Position numbers and translations under genes: made by a program. From the NCBI RefSeq assembly GCF_000761485.1, contig NZ_JPMX01000119.1:1-64000 (forward strand): 64,000 nt of DNA. The letters run 5' to 3'. The number at the start of each line of letters is the position of its first letter. Position 1 is the stretch's first letter. The stretch is from Modestobacter caceresii (GTDB lineage Bacteria > Actinomycetota > Actinomycetes > Mycobacteriales > Geodermatophilaceae). Shown here piece by piece: positions 49,249 to 57,899 of the stretch. Below the pieces are notes generated by a model. It was not told the DNA's origin, searched no databases, and saw nothing but the letters and a program-made list of their open reading frames with translations.

Positions 49249-49634
49249 GCGCGCTCCGGCTCGGCTCGGGGGCTCCCTGGGAGGCGGTCGTCGGCTACAG
49301 CCGGGTCGTCGTCGCCGGCGACACCGCGTGGGTCAGCGGCACCACCGCGACCGTCGACGGGCAGGTGGTGCACCCCGGGGACGCCGGCGCGCAGACCCGG
49401 GTGGCGCTCGCCACCATCGCCCGCTCGCTGGACGAGGCCGGGTTCGCGCTCGGCGACGTCGTCCGCACCCGCATGTACGTCACCGACATCAGCCGCTGGG
49501 AGGACGTCGGGCGGGTGCACGGGGAGTTCTTCGGCGACGTCCGGCCGGCCACCGCGATGGTGCAGGTGGCGGCGCTGATCGACCCGGCGATGCTGGTCGA
49601 GGTCGAGGCGGACGCCGTACGGGGTGCGGCATGA
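49245..49634 (+). CDS. RidA family protein (reactive intermediate deaminase-like)
   Basis: 129 residues, a single YjgF/RidA domain: [52 protein letters not shown] and a C-terminal [19 protein letters not shown]. The Arg in RTRMYVT corresponds to the conserved substrate-binding Arg of RidA. RidA hydrolyses enamine/imine intermediates from PLP enzymes. It overlaps priA and hisF by ATGA on both sides, so it is made with the his enzymes; a specific role there is inference. Confidence 0.93.
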   Translation: MSALRLGSGAPWEAVVGYSRVVVAGDTAWVSGTTATVDGQVVHPGDAGAQTRVALATIARSLDEAGFALGDVVRTRMYVTDISRWEDVGRVHGEFFGDVRPATAMVQVAALIDPAMLVEVEADAVRGAA

Positions 49635-50425
49635 GCCTGGCCGTGCGGGTGATCCCCTGCCTGGACGTCGACGCCGGCCGGGTGGTGAAGGGCGTCAACT
49701 TCGTCGACCTGGTCGACGCCGGTGACCCGGTGGAGATGGCCCGGGTCTACGACGCCGAAGGTGCCGACGAACTGACCTTCCTGGACATCACCGCCAGCTC
49801 CGGTGACCGGGAGACCACCTACGACGTCGTCCGGCGCACGGCGGAGAGCGTGTTCATCCCGCTCACCGTCGGCGGTGGGGTGCGCAGCGTCGCCGACGTC
49901 GACCGGCTGCTGCGCAACGGCGCGGACAAGATCGCGGTGAACACCGCGGCGGTCACCCGGCCGGAGCTGATCGCCGAGATCGCCGACCGGTTCGGCAACC
50001 AGGTGCTGGTGCTGTCGCTGGACGCGCGCCGGGTGCGGGACGGCGTGCAGACCGACTCGGGTTTCGAGGTCACCACCCACGGTGGCCGGCGCGGCACCGG
50101 CCGGGACGCCGTGGAGTGGGTGGTGCAGGCCGCGCAGCTGGGCGTCGGTGAGGTGCTGCTGAACTCGATGGACGCCGACGGCACCCGCGCCGGCTTCGAC
50201 ACCGACCTGATCTCCGCCGTCCGCCGCGAGGTGACCGTGCCGCTGATCGCCAGCGGGGGAGCGGGCGCGGTCGACCACTTCCCGCCCGCGGTGGCGGCCG
50301 GCGCCGATGCGGTCCTGGCCGCCAGCGTCTTCCACTTCGGGCAGCTGCGCGTCGGCGACGTCAAGCAGGGGCTCGCCGCCGTCGGGGTGCCGATCCGGCA
50401 GGAGGCCGACCGCCCGCTGCGGTGA
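49631..50425 (+). CDS. hisF: Imidazole glycerol phosphate synthase cyclase subunit HisF
   Basis: 264 residues. HisF uses ammonia from HisH to make IGP and AICAR. Seen: [19 protein letters not shown] with the catalytic Asp, [61 protein letters not shown] and [13 protein letters not shown]. Coupled to ridA by ATGA. It ends 8 nt before a convergent gene with no obvious terminator. Confidence 0.97.
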   Translation: MSLAVRVIPCLDVDAGRVVKGVNFVDLVDAGDPVEMARVYDAEGADELTFLDITASSGDRETTYDVVRRTAESVFIPLTVGGGVRSVADVDRLLRNGADKIAVNTAAVTRPELIAEIADRFGNQVLVLSLDARRVRDGVQTDSGFEVTTHGGRRGTGRDAVEWVVQAAQLGVGEVLLNSMDADGTRAGFDTDLISAVRREVTVPLIASGGAGAVDHFPPAVAAGADAVLAASVFHFGQLRVGDVKQGLAAVGVPIRQEADRPLR

Positions 50426-50433
50426 GTGGGGAG

Positions 50434-51063
50434 TCAGTCGACGGTGAGGTCCACGCAGGCGACCTCGCGACGGCCGCTCACCCAGAGCAGCAGCTCCAAC
50501 GGGGCGCCGGTCACCGTGGTCGTCGGCTCACCGTCGTGCAGCCGGCGCTCGCTGCCCGGCGACCCGTCGGGCACGTCGCTGCGCCGCACCAGCAGGCCGG
50601 CCGTCGGCCGCTGCGACGCCTGGCCGCGGGCCAGGACCGGCACGCTCCTCCACAGCTGGTCCTGCACCTGCCGGGGCAGCTCCCGCGGTGCCCACCCCGG
50701 CTGCGCCCGCCGCACGTCCTCGTGGTGGATCACCATCTCGGCGGTGTTCATGAGCCGGTCCAGCACCGGCCAGGAGGTGGGCACCCAGGCCGGCGGGCCC
50801 GACCGCACCTCGTCGACCAGCCGGCCGTAGTCCTGCCGCTCCCGGGCCCGCCCGTGGACCCGGCCCGTCCACCGCGCGAACGGCCCACCCAGCACGAACC
50901 CCGGCATGGCGTCGGGGCGGCGGTCGCGCACCACCAGGTGGGCGGCCATGTCCTGCGTCGCCCAGCCCTCGCAGCAGGTGGGCCGGTCGGGCCCCAACTG
51001 CTCCAGCAGGTCGGCCAGCGCGGCGCGCTCCGACTGCGACACGGGCACGGCGGAGGTCGGCAC
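50434..51063 (-). CDS. TIGR03085-type metal-binding protein (DinB/maleylpyruvate isomerase superfamily)
   Basis: 209 residues. PTCCEGWATQDMAAHLVVRDRRPDA and MNTAEMVIHHEDVRRAQPGW are the hallmark segments of the TIGR03085 family, with likely metal-binding His residues in AAHL and IHHED. GAPLELLLWVSGRREV near the end is also typical. The function is unknown; the superfamily includes mycothiol-dependent enzymes. The start at GTG 51063 follows TAACCT by six nt. Confidence 0.88.
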   Translation of the reverse strand: MPTSAVPVSQSERAALADLLEQLGPDRPTCCEGWATQDMAAHLVVRDRRPDAMPGFVLGGPFARWTGRVHGRARERQDYGRLVDEVRSGPPAWVPTSWPVLDRLMNTAEMVIHHEDVRRAQPGWAPRELPRQVQDQLWRSVPVLARGQASQRPTAGLLVRRSDVPDGSPGSERRLHDGEPTTTVTGAPLELLLWVSGRREVACVDLTVD

Positions 51064-51069
51064 GAGCCG

Positions 51070-51075
51070 AGGTTA
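51070..51075 (-). promoter_or_regulatory. Predicted leaderless -10 of the TIGR03085-type gene
   Basis: TAACCT on the minus strand, six nt before GTG 51063. Confidence 0.55.
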
Positions 51076-51160
51076 TCGCCGTTCCGGCACCGACGGCCCG
51101 CCGACGAGACCGGCTCGTGACCGACACCGCGGACGCCGCCCTCCCCGGCCGCTCCGGCAA

Positions 51161-51194
51161 TTCCGTTAGGGGGCCTAAGGAACGCGAGTAGGCT
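51161..51194 (+). promoter_or_regulatory. Promoter and inverted-repeat operator of the ABC exporter operon
   Basis: An inverted repeat spans 51161-51182: TTCC, G, TTAGG, GGG, CCTAA, GGAA, with perfect arms apart from a one-base bulge. Seven nt after it is the -10 TAGGCT (51189-51194), so the repeat covers the -35 region, where a repressor would block RNA polymerase. Ribosome site GGAGG is at 51220-51224, before GTG 51231. It is unlike an IdeR box, whose TTAGG/CCTAA halves are nine bp apart. Confidence 0.6.
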
Positions 51195-51230
51195 GACCGC
51201 ACCGACCGCCCGACCCCCTGGAGGACCCCT

Positions 51231-53036
51231 GTGCCGCGCCGCAGAGACGCCGTCGTCCGGCGCGGGCTCCGCCACGTACGGCGCGCCGTGCGCGAGCAAC
51301 CGGGCATCTTCGCGCTGGCCTTCCTGGGCAGCAGCCTCTACGGCGGGATGACGGTCGCCAGCGCCTACGTCATCGGTGGGATCACCACCCGGGTGCTGCT
51401 GCCGGCCTTCGACGAGGGCGCCACCACCACGGCTGCGCTGACGCTGGCCGCCCTGGCGATCCTCGTCGTCGCCGTCCTGAAGATCGTCGGCATCATCGGC
51501 CGGCGGCTGTTCGCCGGGATGATGGCCTACCGGCTGCAGGCCGACTACCGCCGCCGGGTCACCGGCCAGTACCTCCGGCTCCCGCTGTCCTGGCACCAGC
51601 GGCACCCCACCGGGCAGCTGCTGTCCAACGCCAACTCCGACGTCGAGTCGGCCTGGTTCTTCGTCCAGCCGCTGCCCTTCGCCTGCGGCGCGCTGGTCAT
51701 GGTGGCCATCACCAGCGTCGCGCTGGTGCTCACCGACCCCCTGCACGCGCTTGTCGGGCTGGTCGTCTTCCCCCTGGTGTTCGTGATGAACGCCGTCTAC
51801 AGCCAGGTCATGTCGCCCCGGATGGCGCGCGCCCAGCAGCTGCGCGCCGAGGTCAGCGAGATCGCCCACGAGAGCTTCGACGCGGCACTGGTCGTCAAGA
51901 CGCTGGGCCGGGAGACCACCGAGACCACCCGGTTCGCGGTGAAGGCCGACGAACTGCGCGACGGGCTGATCTCCGTCGGCCGAGTCCGGGGTCTGTTCGA
52001 CCCACTGATGGAGGCGCTGCCGAACCTGGGCACGCTGGCGGTGCTGCTGATCGGGGCCCAGCGGGTCGCGGCCGGCGCTGCCGACGCCGGCGACCTGGTC
52101 TCCATCGCCTACCTGTTCACCCTGCTGGCGTTGCCGATCCGGGCCATCGGCTGGGTGCTGGCCGACCTGCCCCGGGCGATGGCCGGGTTCGACCGGGTGA
52201 CCCCCGTGCTCGAGGCCACCGGGGAGATCCCGCACGGGCCCGACGCGGCGCCCGCCGGCGACCAGGGCGCCGTGCTCGAGCTGCAGGACGTCTCCTTCCG
52301 CTACGGCGGTGCCGCCCGCCCGACCCTGGACGGCGTCACCTTCGACGTCGCCGCCGGGCGCACGCTCGCCGTCGTCGGCCCGACCGGCGCCGGCAAGTCG
52401 ACCCTCGCGGGGCTGCTGGTGCGGCTGACCGACCCGGACTCCGGGGCGGTGCTGCTCGACGGGGTCGACCTGCGCACCCTCCGCGAGGGCCAGGTCAGCG
52501 ACCAGGTGGCGTTCGTCGCGCAGACGACCTTCCTCTTCGACGACACCGTCCGCGACAACGTGACCCTGGGCGGGCCGTTCTCCGACGAGCAGGTCCACGA
52601 GGCGCTGCGCATCGCGGCTGCCGACGACTTCATCGGCCGGCTCCCCGACGGCCTGGACACCCGGGTCGGCGAGCGCGGCGCCAGTCTCTCCGGCGGCCAG
52701 CGGCAGCGGCTGGCGCTGGCCCGCGCCATCGTCCGCCGGCCCCGGCTGCTGGTCCTGGACGACGCGACCAGTGCGGTCGACCCTTCGGTGGAGGCCCGGA
52801 TCCTGGACGCGCTGCGCGCCGCCGACCGACCGGCCACCGTCGTCGTGGTCGCCTACCGGCAGGCCACCATCGCGCTGGCCGACGAGGTGCTCTGGCTGGA
52901 GGCCGGCCGGCTCGTCGCCCGCGGCACGCACACCGAGCTGCTCGCCCAGGTGCCCGGCTACGGCCGCCTGGTGCACGCCTACCAGCCGCCCGAGCCCGGC
53001 CCGGCCGAGCGGGAGACCGCGGGGGTGCCGGCGTGA
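51231..53036 (+). CDS. ABC exporter half-transporter, degenerate ATPase site subunit
   Basis: 601 residues: six-TM exporter domain (about 1-310), then a nucleotide-binding domain. Walker A GPTGAGKST starts near residue 383, the signature LSGGQ is intact, but Walker B reads LVLDDATSAVD, so Asp511 replaces the catalytic Glu, and the switch His is Tyr542 in VVAYRQAT. This is the degenerate partner of a heterodimeric exporter; the second subunit follows with GTGA overlap. Related pairs export drugs, lipids or peptides; the substrate here is unknown. Confidence 0.92.
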   Translation: MPRRRDAVVRRGLRHVRRAVREQPGIFALAFLGSSLYGGMTVASAYVIGGITTRVLLPAFDEGATTTAALTLAALAILVVAVLKIVGIIGRRLFAGMMAYRLQADYRRRVTGQYLRLPLSWHQRHPTGQLLSNANSDVESAWFFVQPLPFACGALVMVAITSVALVLTDPLHALVGLVVFPLVFVMNAVYSQVMSPRMARAQQLRAEVSEIAHESFDAALVVKTLGRETTETTRFAVKADELRDGLISVGRVRGLFDPLMEALPNLGTLAVLLIGAQRVAAGAADAGDLVSIAYLFTLLALPIRAIGWVLADLPRAMAGFDRVTPVLEATGEIPHGPDAAPAGDQGAVLELQDVSFRYGGAARPTLDGVTFDVAAGRTLAVVGPTGAGKSTLAGLLVRLTDPDSGAVLLDGVDLRTLREGQVSDQVAFVAQTTFLFDDTVRDNVTLGGPFSDEQVHEALRIAAADDFIGRLPDGLDTRVGERGASLSGGQRQRLALARAIVRRPRLLVLDDATSAVDPSVEARILDALRAADRPATVVVVAYRQATIALADEVLWLEAGRLVARGTHTELLAQVPGYGRLVHAYQPPEPGPAERETAGVPA

Positions 53037-54841
53037 GCGACCAGCCGGTGCTGGCCACCGACCACCGGTCAGAGAGCGCCACCGCGACCCTGCGTCGGGG
53101 CCTGCGGATGATGCCGGAGTTCCGCCAGGGCCTGCCCGCCACCTTCACCCTGGCCCTGATCGCCACCGCCGGCCGGGTGGTCGTCCCGATCGCGGTGCAG
53201 CAGACCCTGGACCGGGGGCTCGGCGCACCCGGCGGCCCGGACATCGACCTGGTCCGCGACCTGGTCGCCATCTGCGCGGTCGTCGTGCTGGTCACCAGCT
53301 TCGCGGTCTACCGGATGAACGTCCGGCTGTTCCGCACCACCGAGACGGCGCTGGCCGGTCTCCGGGTCCGGGCCTTCCGGCACGTGCACGACCTGTCGGT
53401 GCTGCACCAGCAGGGCCAGCGGCGGGGCTCGCTGGTGTCCCGGGTGACCAGCGACGTCGACCAGCTGTCGGTGTTCATGCAGTGGGGTGGGGTGCTCGGG
53501 CTGGTCAGCCTCGGCCAGCTCGTGGTGGCCACCGTCGTCATGGCGGTCTACTCCTGGCAGCTGACCCTGCTGGTGCTGATCTGCTTCATCCCGCTCGCCG
53601 TGGCGGTCAAGTTCTTCGCCCGCCGTCTCGCCGAGGTCTACGGGGTCGTGCGCGAGCGGGTCGGCGACGTGCTGGCCGCCGTGGGGGAGTCCGTCATCGG
53701 TGCGCCGACGGTGCGGGCCTACGGCGTCCGCGCCCGGACGGCGGCCCGGCTCGACGGCGCCATCGACCGGCACTACCGCGCCTCGGTGCACGCGCAGAAG
53801 GTGACCGCCGGCGTCTACGTCAGCGGGGAGTTCATCGCCGCCGTCGCCAACGCCGCGGTCGTCGTGGTCGGCGTGCTGCTCGGCATCGCCGGGGACATCA
53901 GCGCCGGCACCCTGGTGGCCTTCCTCTTCCTGGTCACGCTGTTCGTCGCGCCGGTGCAGACCGCCAGCGAGGTGCTGAACGAGGCGCAGAACGCCGTCGC
54001 CGGGTTCCGCCGGGTGCTCGACGTGCTGGACACCGAGCCCGACGTCCAGGACCCCGCCGATGGCCGGCCGCTGCCCGACGGGCCGCTGGACGTGCGCTTC
54101 GACACCGTCTCCTTCGCCTACGGCGCTGGCTCCGCGAAGGCCCTGGACGGCGTGGACCTGACCATCGCCGCCCGGACCCGCGTCGCGATCGTCGGGGAGA
54201 CCGGGTCGGGCAAGACGACGTTCGCCAAGCTCGTCACCCGGCTGATGGACCCCACCGGGGGCCGGGTGCTGGTCGGTGGCGTGCCGCTGGACGAGGTGGC
54301 CTTCGCCTCGCTGCGCGAACGGGTCGTGATGGTGCCCCAGGACGGGTTCCTCTTCGACGCCTCGGTGGCCGCCAACGTGCGCTACGGCCGACCGGACCTG
54401 ACCGACGCGGAGATCATCGCCGCCTTCGACGAGCTCGGCCTGCGGGACTGGCTGGACGGGCTGCCCGACGGCGTCGCCACCCCGGTGGGCCAGCGCGGGG
54501 AGTCGCTGTCGGCGGGGGAGCGGCAGCTGGTCGCGGTGGCCCGCGCCTACGTGGCCGACCCCGACCTGCTCGTGCTGGACGAGGCGACCAGTGCGGTCGA
54601 CCCGGCCACCGAGATGCGGCTGACCCGGGCGCTGGACGCGCTGACGAGCGGGCGCACCACGCTCACCATCGCGCACCGGCTGTCCACCGCGGAGCGGGCC
54701 GACGAGGTGCTGGTCGTGGACGCCGGCCGGGTGGTCCAGCGCGGCACGCACGCCCAGCTCGTGGACGCCGACGGGCCCTACGCCCGGCTGCACGCCTCGT
54801 GGCGCCGCAGCTCCGGCCGGCAACCCGAACCCGCCGCCTGA
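53033..54841 (+). CDS. ABC exporter half-transporter, catalytically competent subunit
   Basis: 602 residues with the same architecture: six-TM domain, then an NBD with Walker A GETGSGKTT, Walker B LVLDEATSAVD with catalytic Glu517, and switch His548 in IAHRLST. Its signature motif is LSAGE (492-496) instead of LSGGQ. It therefore complements the first subunit: the competent site pairs this Walker A/B with the partner's LSGGQ, and the degenerate site pairs the partner's Walker A/B with this LSAGE. Confidence 0.93.
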   Translation: MSDQPVLATDHRSESATATLRRGLRMMPEFRQGLPATFTLALIATAGRVVVPIAVQQTLDRGLGAPGGPDIDLVRDLVAICAVVVLVTSFAVYRMNVRLFRTTETALAGLRVRAFRHVHDLSVLHQQGQRRGSLVSRVTSDVDQLSVFMQWGGVLGLVSLGQLVVATVVMAVYSWQLTLLVLICFIPLAVAVKFFARRLAEVYGVVRERVGDVLAAVGESVIGAPTVRAYGVRARTAARLDGAIDRHYRASVHAQKVTAGVYVSGEFIAAVANAAVVVVGVLLGIAGDISAGTLVAFLFLVTLFVAPVQTASEVLNEAQNAVAGFRRVLDVLDTEPDVQDPADGRPLPDGPLDVRFDTVSFAYGAGSAKALDGVDLTIAARTRVAIVGETGSGKTTFAKLVTRLMDPTGGRVLVGGVPLDEVAFASLRERVVMVPQDGFLFDASVAANVRYGRPDLTDAEIIAAFDELGLRDWLDGLPDGVATPVGQRGESLSAGERQLVAVARAYVADPDLLVLDEATSAVDPATEMRLTRALDALTSGRTTLTIAHRLSTAERADEVLVVDAGRVVQRGTHAQLVDADGPYARLHASWRRSSGRQPEPAA

Positions 54842-54927
54842 CCCGCCCGTCCGGTGCCGGTGGGGCGGGTGGGACGACGCTCCCGCCCGCCCGCCGCCCG
54901 AGCGGCCCGGGACCCGCGCCGAGGCCC

Positions 54928-54933
54928 TACCGT
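54928..54933 (+). promoter_or_regulatory. Predicted leaderless -10 of the 54940 membrane protein gene
   Basis: TACCGT, six nt before GTG 54940. Confidence 0.5.
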
Positions 54934-54939
54934 CCGGCC

Positions 54940-55365
54940 GTGTCGTCCGAGTCCGCCAGCCGCCGTCCGCCACTGCCCGCCCTGGTCGCCGTGCTGGGGG
55001 CGGTGCTCACCGCGCTGCTGACCGCCTTCTTCAGCGTCATCGCGCTGGCCTTCTCCAACGGGCAGTACGACGGCGGCACCTGGCTGGTGATCGCGACGCC
55101 GGTGCTGCTCGCGGCGTGGCTGCTGGCCGGCGCGCTGCTGCTGATGACCGGCCGTTCCTGGCTGGCGCTCGTCCTGCCCGCCGCGGTCCTGTTCGGCCTG
55201 GTCGTCTGGGGCACCATCGCCGCCGGGCTCGGGTCGGACACCGACGGGTTCGTGGTGCTGATGTGGCTGCTGCCCGCCGGCACCGCGGTGCTCGCCGGGC
55301 TCCCCGGCGTCCGCCGTTGGGTCGCCGCCCGGCGGCTGGCCCGGTCGGCCCCGGTCCCCGGCTGA
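54940..55365 (+). CDS. Uncharacterised four-TM membrane protein
   Basis: 141 residues; no family recognised. Four hydrophobic segments lie at about 13-35, 46-68, 73-91 and 103-120, with a short polar loop SNGQYDGG after the first and a basic C terminus (RRWVAARRLARS). GTG 54940 follows a -10-like TACCGT by six nt. It is 98 nt after the ABC exporter, and its own promoter-like sequence argues for separate expression. The long frame through it starting upstream is a shadow of the ABC gene. Confidence 0.7.
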   Translation: MSSESASRRPPLPALVAVLGAVLTALLTAFFSVIALAFSNGQYDGGTWLVIATPVLLAAWLLAGALLLMTGRSWLALVLPAAVLFGLVVWGTIAAGLGSDTDGFVVLMWLLPAGTAVLAGLPGVRRWVAARRLARSAPVPG

Positions 55366-55442
55366 GCGCCATCGGGACGCGCACCCGACCCGCCTGGGCG
55401 ACTCGCACACGCCGGACCCGGCGTCCGGCGGCGGCGGCCCGC

Positions 55443-55448
55443 TAGCGT
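55443..55448 (+). promoter_or_regulatory. Predicted leaderless -10 of the FAD dehydrogenase gene
   Basis: TAGCGT, seven nt before GTG 55456. Confidence 0.5.
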
Positions 55449-55455
55449 CCACCGG

Positions 55456-57111
55456 GTGGGCAACGACGCTGACGTGATCGTGGTGGGTGCGGGGCTGGCC
55501 GGGCTGGTCGCCGCCGCCGAGCTGGCCGACGCCGGGAAGCGGGTGCTGCTGCTGGACCAGGAACCGGCCGCCTCCCTGGGCGGGCAGGCGCACTGGTCCT
55601 TCGGCGGCCTCTTCCTCGTCGACAGCCCCGAGCAGCGCCGGCTGCGGGTGAAGGACTCCCTGGAGCTGGCCCGGCAGGACTGGCTGGGCACCGCCGGCTT
55701 CGACCGCGCCGAGGACCACTGGCCCCGCCAGTGGGCCGAGGCCTACCTGCAGTTCGCCGCGGACGAGAAGCGCGCCTGGCTGCGCGCCCAGGGCGTCCGG
55801 TTCTTCCCCGTCGTGGGCTGGGCCGAGCGCGGTGGGTACACCGCCACGGGCCACGGCAACTCCGTCCCCCGGTTCCACATCACCTGGGGCACCGGGCCCG
55901 GTGTGCTCGCCCCGTTCCTCCGCCGGGTCGCCGACGCCGCCGCCCGCGGGCTGGTCGACGTCCGGCACCGGCATCGGGTCGACGGGCTGGTCGTCACCGG
56001 CGGAGCGGTCACCGGGGTGCGCGGGGCGGTCCTGGAGCCCAGCGACGTCGAGCGCGGCGCGGCCAGCTCCCGCACCGAGGTCGGCGAGTTCGAGTACTCG
56101 GCGCAGGCCGTCGTCGTCACCTCCGGCGGCATCGGCGGCAACCACGACCTGGTGCGGAAGAACTGGCCGGCGCGGCTGGGCCCGGTGCCGAAGCGGCTGC
56201 TCTCCGGTGTGCCGGCGCACGTCGACGGCCGGATGCTGGAGATCGCCCAGGGCGCCGGTGGCCGGGTGGTCAACCCCGACCGGATGTGGCACTACACCGA
56301 GGGCATCGCCAACCACTCACCGATCTGGGCCCACCACGGCATCCGGATCCTGCCCGGGCCCTCCTCGCTCTGGCTCGACGCCACCGGCACCCGCCTGCCG
56401 GTCCCGCTGTTCCCCGGCTTCGACACCCTCGGCACGCTCGCGCACATCGGCACCACCGGCCACGAGCACACCTGGTTCCTGCTCACCCAGAAGATCGTGG
56501 AGAAGGAGTTCACCCTCTCCGGCTCCGAGCAGAACCCCGACCTGACGGGGAAGGACCTCAAGCTGCTGCTCACCCGGGTGCGCGCGGGCGCGGCGGCCCC
56601 GGTGCAGAAGTTCCTGGACGACGGCGAGGACTTCGTCGTCGAGCGCACCCTGCCCGAGCTGGTGGCCGGGATGAACCGGCTCACCGGCGACTCCCCGCAC
56701 GTCGACCTGGCCACCGTGGAGCGCGAGGTCGTCGCCCGCGACCGGGAGATCGCCAACACCTTCACCAAGGACCTCCAGGTGACCGCGATGCGCCAGGCCC
56801 GCACGTTCCTGGGCGACAAGCTGATCCGAGTCGCCGCGCCGCACCGGCTGCTGGACCCCGATGCGGGGCCGCTGATCGCCGTCCGGCTCAACGTGCTCAC
56901 CCGCAAGTCCCTCGGCGGCCTGGAGACCGACCTGTCCGGCCGCGTGCTGCGGGCCGACGGGCAACCGTTCCCCGGGCTGTACGCGGCCGGGGAGGTCGCC
57001 GGCTTCGGCGGCGGGGGGATGCACGGCTACCGCTCGCTGGAGGGCACCTTCCTCGGCGGCTGCCTGTTCTCCGGCCGGGTGGCCGGGCGGGCGCTGGCGG
57101 CGGCGCTGTGA
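55456..57111 (+). CDS. FAD-binding dehydrogenase (3-ketosteroid-delta1-dehydrogenase-like)
   Basis: 551 residues. FAD-binding Rossmann motif VIVVGAGLAGLVAAAEL at 7-23, AHWSFGGLFLVDSPEQR, AVVVTSGGIGGNH and the C-terminal flavin segment GLYAAGEVAGFGGGGMHGYR with GTFLGGCLFSGRVAG. This matches the FAD_binding_2 dehydrogenases related to fumarate reductase and ketosteroid dehydrogenase. No steroid genes are nearby, so the substrate is open. The stop overlaps the next gene as GTGA. Confidence 0.9.
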   Translation: MGNDADVIVVGAGLAGLVAAAELADAGKRVLLLDQEPAASLGGQAHWSFGGLFLVDSPEQRRLRVKDSLELARQDWLGTAGFDRAEDHWPRQWAEAYLQFAADEKRAWLRAQGVRFFPVVGWAERGGYTATGHGNSVPRFHITWGTGPGVLAPFLRRVADAAARGLVDVRHRHRVDGLVVTGGAVTGVRGAVLEPSDVERGAASSRTEVGEFEYSAQAVVVTSGGIGGNHDLVRKNWPARLGPVPKRLLSGVPAHVDGRMLEIAQGAGGRVVNPDRMWHYTEGIANHSPIWAHHGIRILPGPSSLWLDATGTRLPVPLFPGFDTLGTLAHIGTTGHEHTWFLLTQKIVEKEFTLSGSEQNPDLTGKDLKLLLTRVRAGAAAPVQKFLDDGEDFVVERTLPELVAGMNRLTGDSPHVDLATVEREVVARDREIANTFTKDLQVTAMRQARTFLGDKLIRVAAPHRLLDPDAGPLIAVRLNVLTRKSLGGLETDLSGRVLRADGQPFPGLYAAGEVAGFGGGGMHGYRSLEGTFLGGCLFSGRVAGRALAAAL

Positions 57112-57842
57112 CCACACCCGACTGGGACGCCGTCCCCTACACCGGCCCGCCGTCCTACGCCCCGCCGCCCCAGCAACCGGGTCATGGCCACCCGTCCGGC
57201 TACGGGCCGCCGCCGCACGGATGGGCGCCGCCGCAGGAGTGGGCGGCGCCGCAGGAATGGGCGGCGCCGCAGGGCTGGGCGGCTCCGCAGGGCTGGCCCC
57301 CGCCGCCGGGCTGGGTGCCGCCCGGGTGGGGTCCGCCGGGGTGGGGTCCGCCGGGAGGCTGGGGCGGCCGGCAGCGCCCGGCCCGGCCCGGGTCGGTCAT
57401 CGCCGCCGCCGTGCTGACCTTCGTCTCCGCGCTGCTGGTGGTGCTCGGCACCATCTACGGCCTGGCGTTCAGCGCCCTGCTCAGCCTCGCCCAGGGGCCC
57501 GCGGCCGGCGTCGGCACCGGGACGGCGCTGGCCCAGCTCGCGCTGGTGGCCCTCCTGGTCGTGGGCGGGCTGCGGCAGCTGAACGGCGACCGCCGGTTCC
57601 TGCTCGCCGCCTGCGGGCTCCAGCTGGCACTGAGCCTGTACTGGGTGACGGTGCTCGCCGACCTCTCCTCGCGGACCGTCGGCGACGTCCTGGGCTTCGT
57701 CCCCGTCCTGTACGTCGTCCTGGCGGTGACGGCGGCCGGCCTGACCTTCCTGCCCGACGCCCGGGCGTGGGGTCGGCGGGCGGCACCACCGGCACCGGCG
57801 GGGGAGCAGCCGCCCGCAGGAGCGCCCCGGCCCGGGGTCTGA
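57108..57842 (+). CDS. Uncharacterised membrane protein with Trp/Pro/Gln repeat N terminus
   Basis: 244 residues. The first ~85 are a low-complexity Pro/Gly/Trp/Gln region with tandem EWAAPQ- and GWGPP-type repeats. Then come four hydrophobic segments (about 95-120, 135-155, 163-182 and 193-213) and a Pro-rich tail. Many actinobacterial membrane proteins carry such Pro-rich cytoplasmic tails; no specific function is known to me. Its start overlaps the FAD dehydrogenase stop, so they are co-translated. Confidence 0.75.
   Translation: MTTPDWDAVPYTGPPSYAPPPQQPGHGHPSGYGPPPHGWAPPQEWAAPQEWAAPQGWAAPQGWPPPPGWVPPGWGPPGWGPPGGWGGRQRPARPGSVIAAAVLTFVSALLVVLGTIYGLAFSALLSLAQGPAAGVGTGTALAQLALVALLVVGGLRQLNGDRRFLLAACGLQLALSLYWVTVLADLSSRTVGDVLGFVPVLYVVLAVTAAGLTFLPDARAWGRRAAPPAPAGEQPPAGAPRPGV
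57223..57294 (+). repeat. In-frame tandem repeat, four 18-nt units
   Basis: Four near-identical 18-nt units (57223, 57241, 57259, 57277; type GGGCGGCGCCGCAGGART) encode a WAAPQE/G hexapeptide repeat. Two exact 15-nt units, GGGTGGGGTCCGCCG at 57324 and 57339, encode a WGPPG repeat. Such arrays change length by slippage. Confidence 0.8.
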
Positions 57843-57887
57843 CCGGCGCCCGGTCCGGGGCCTGACCGGCCGCGGCGCGCCGGGTGG

Positions 57888-57893
57888 GACGAT
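57888..57893 (+). promoter_or_regulatory. Predicted leaderless -10 of hisI-trpE
   Basis: GACGAT, six nt before ATG 57900. The first T of the TAnnnT consensus is missing, so this is one of the weaker matches. Confidence 0.35.
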
Positions 57894-57899
57894 CAGCGC

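Noticed and set aside
51166-51178. IdeR/DtxR iron box at TTAGG...CCTAA
   Set aside because: Known IdeR boxes have the two halves nine bp apart in a 19-bp palindrome; here only three bp separate them.
57223-57294. CRISPR-like array
   Set aside because: The 18-nt units are directly adjacent, in frame and without spacers; it is a coding tandem repeat.
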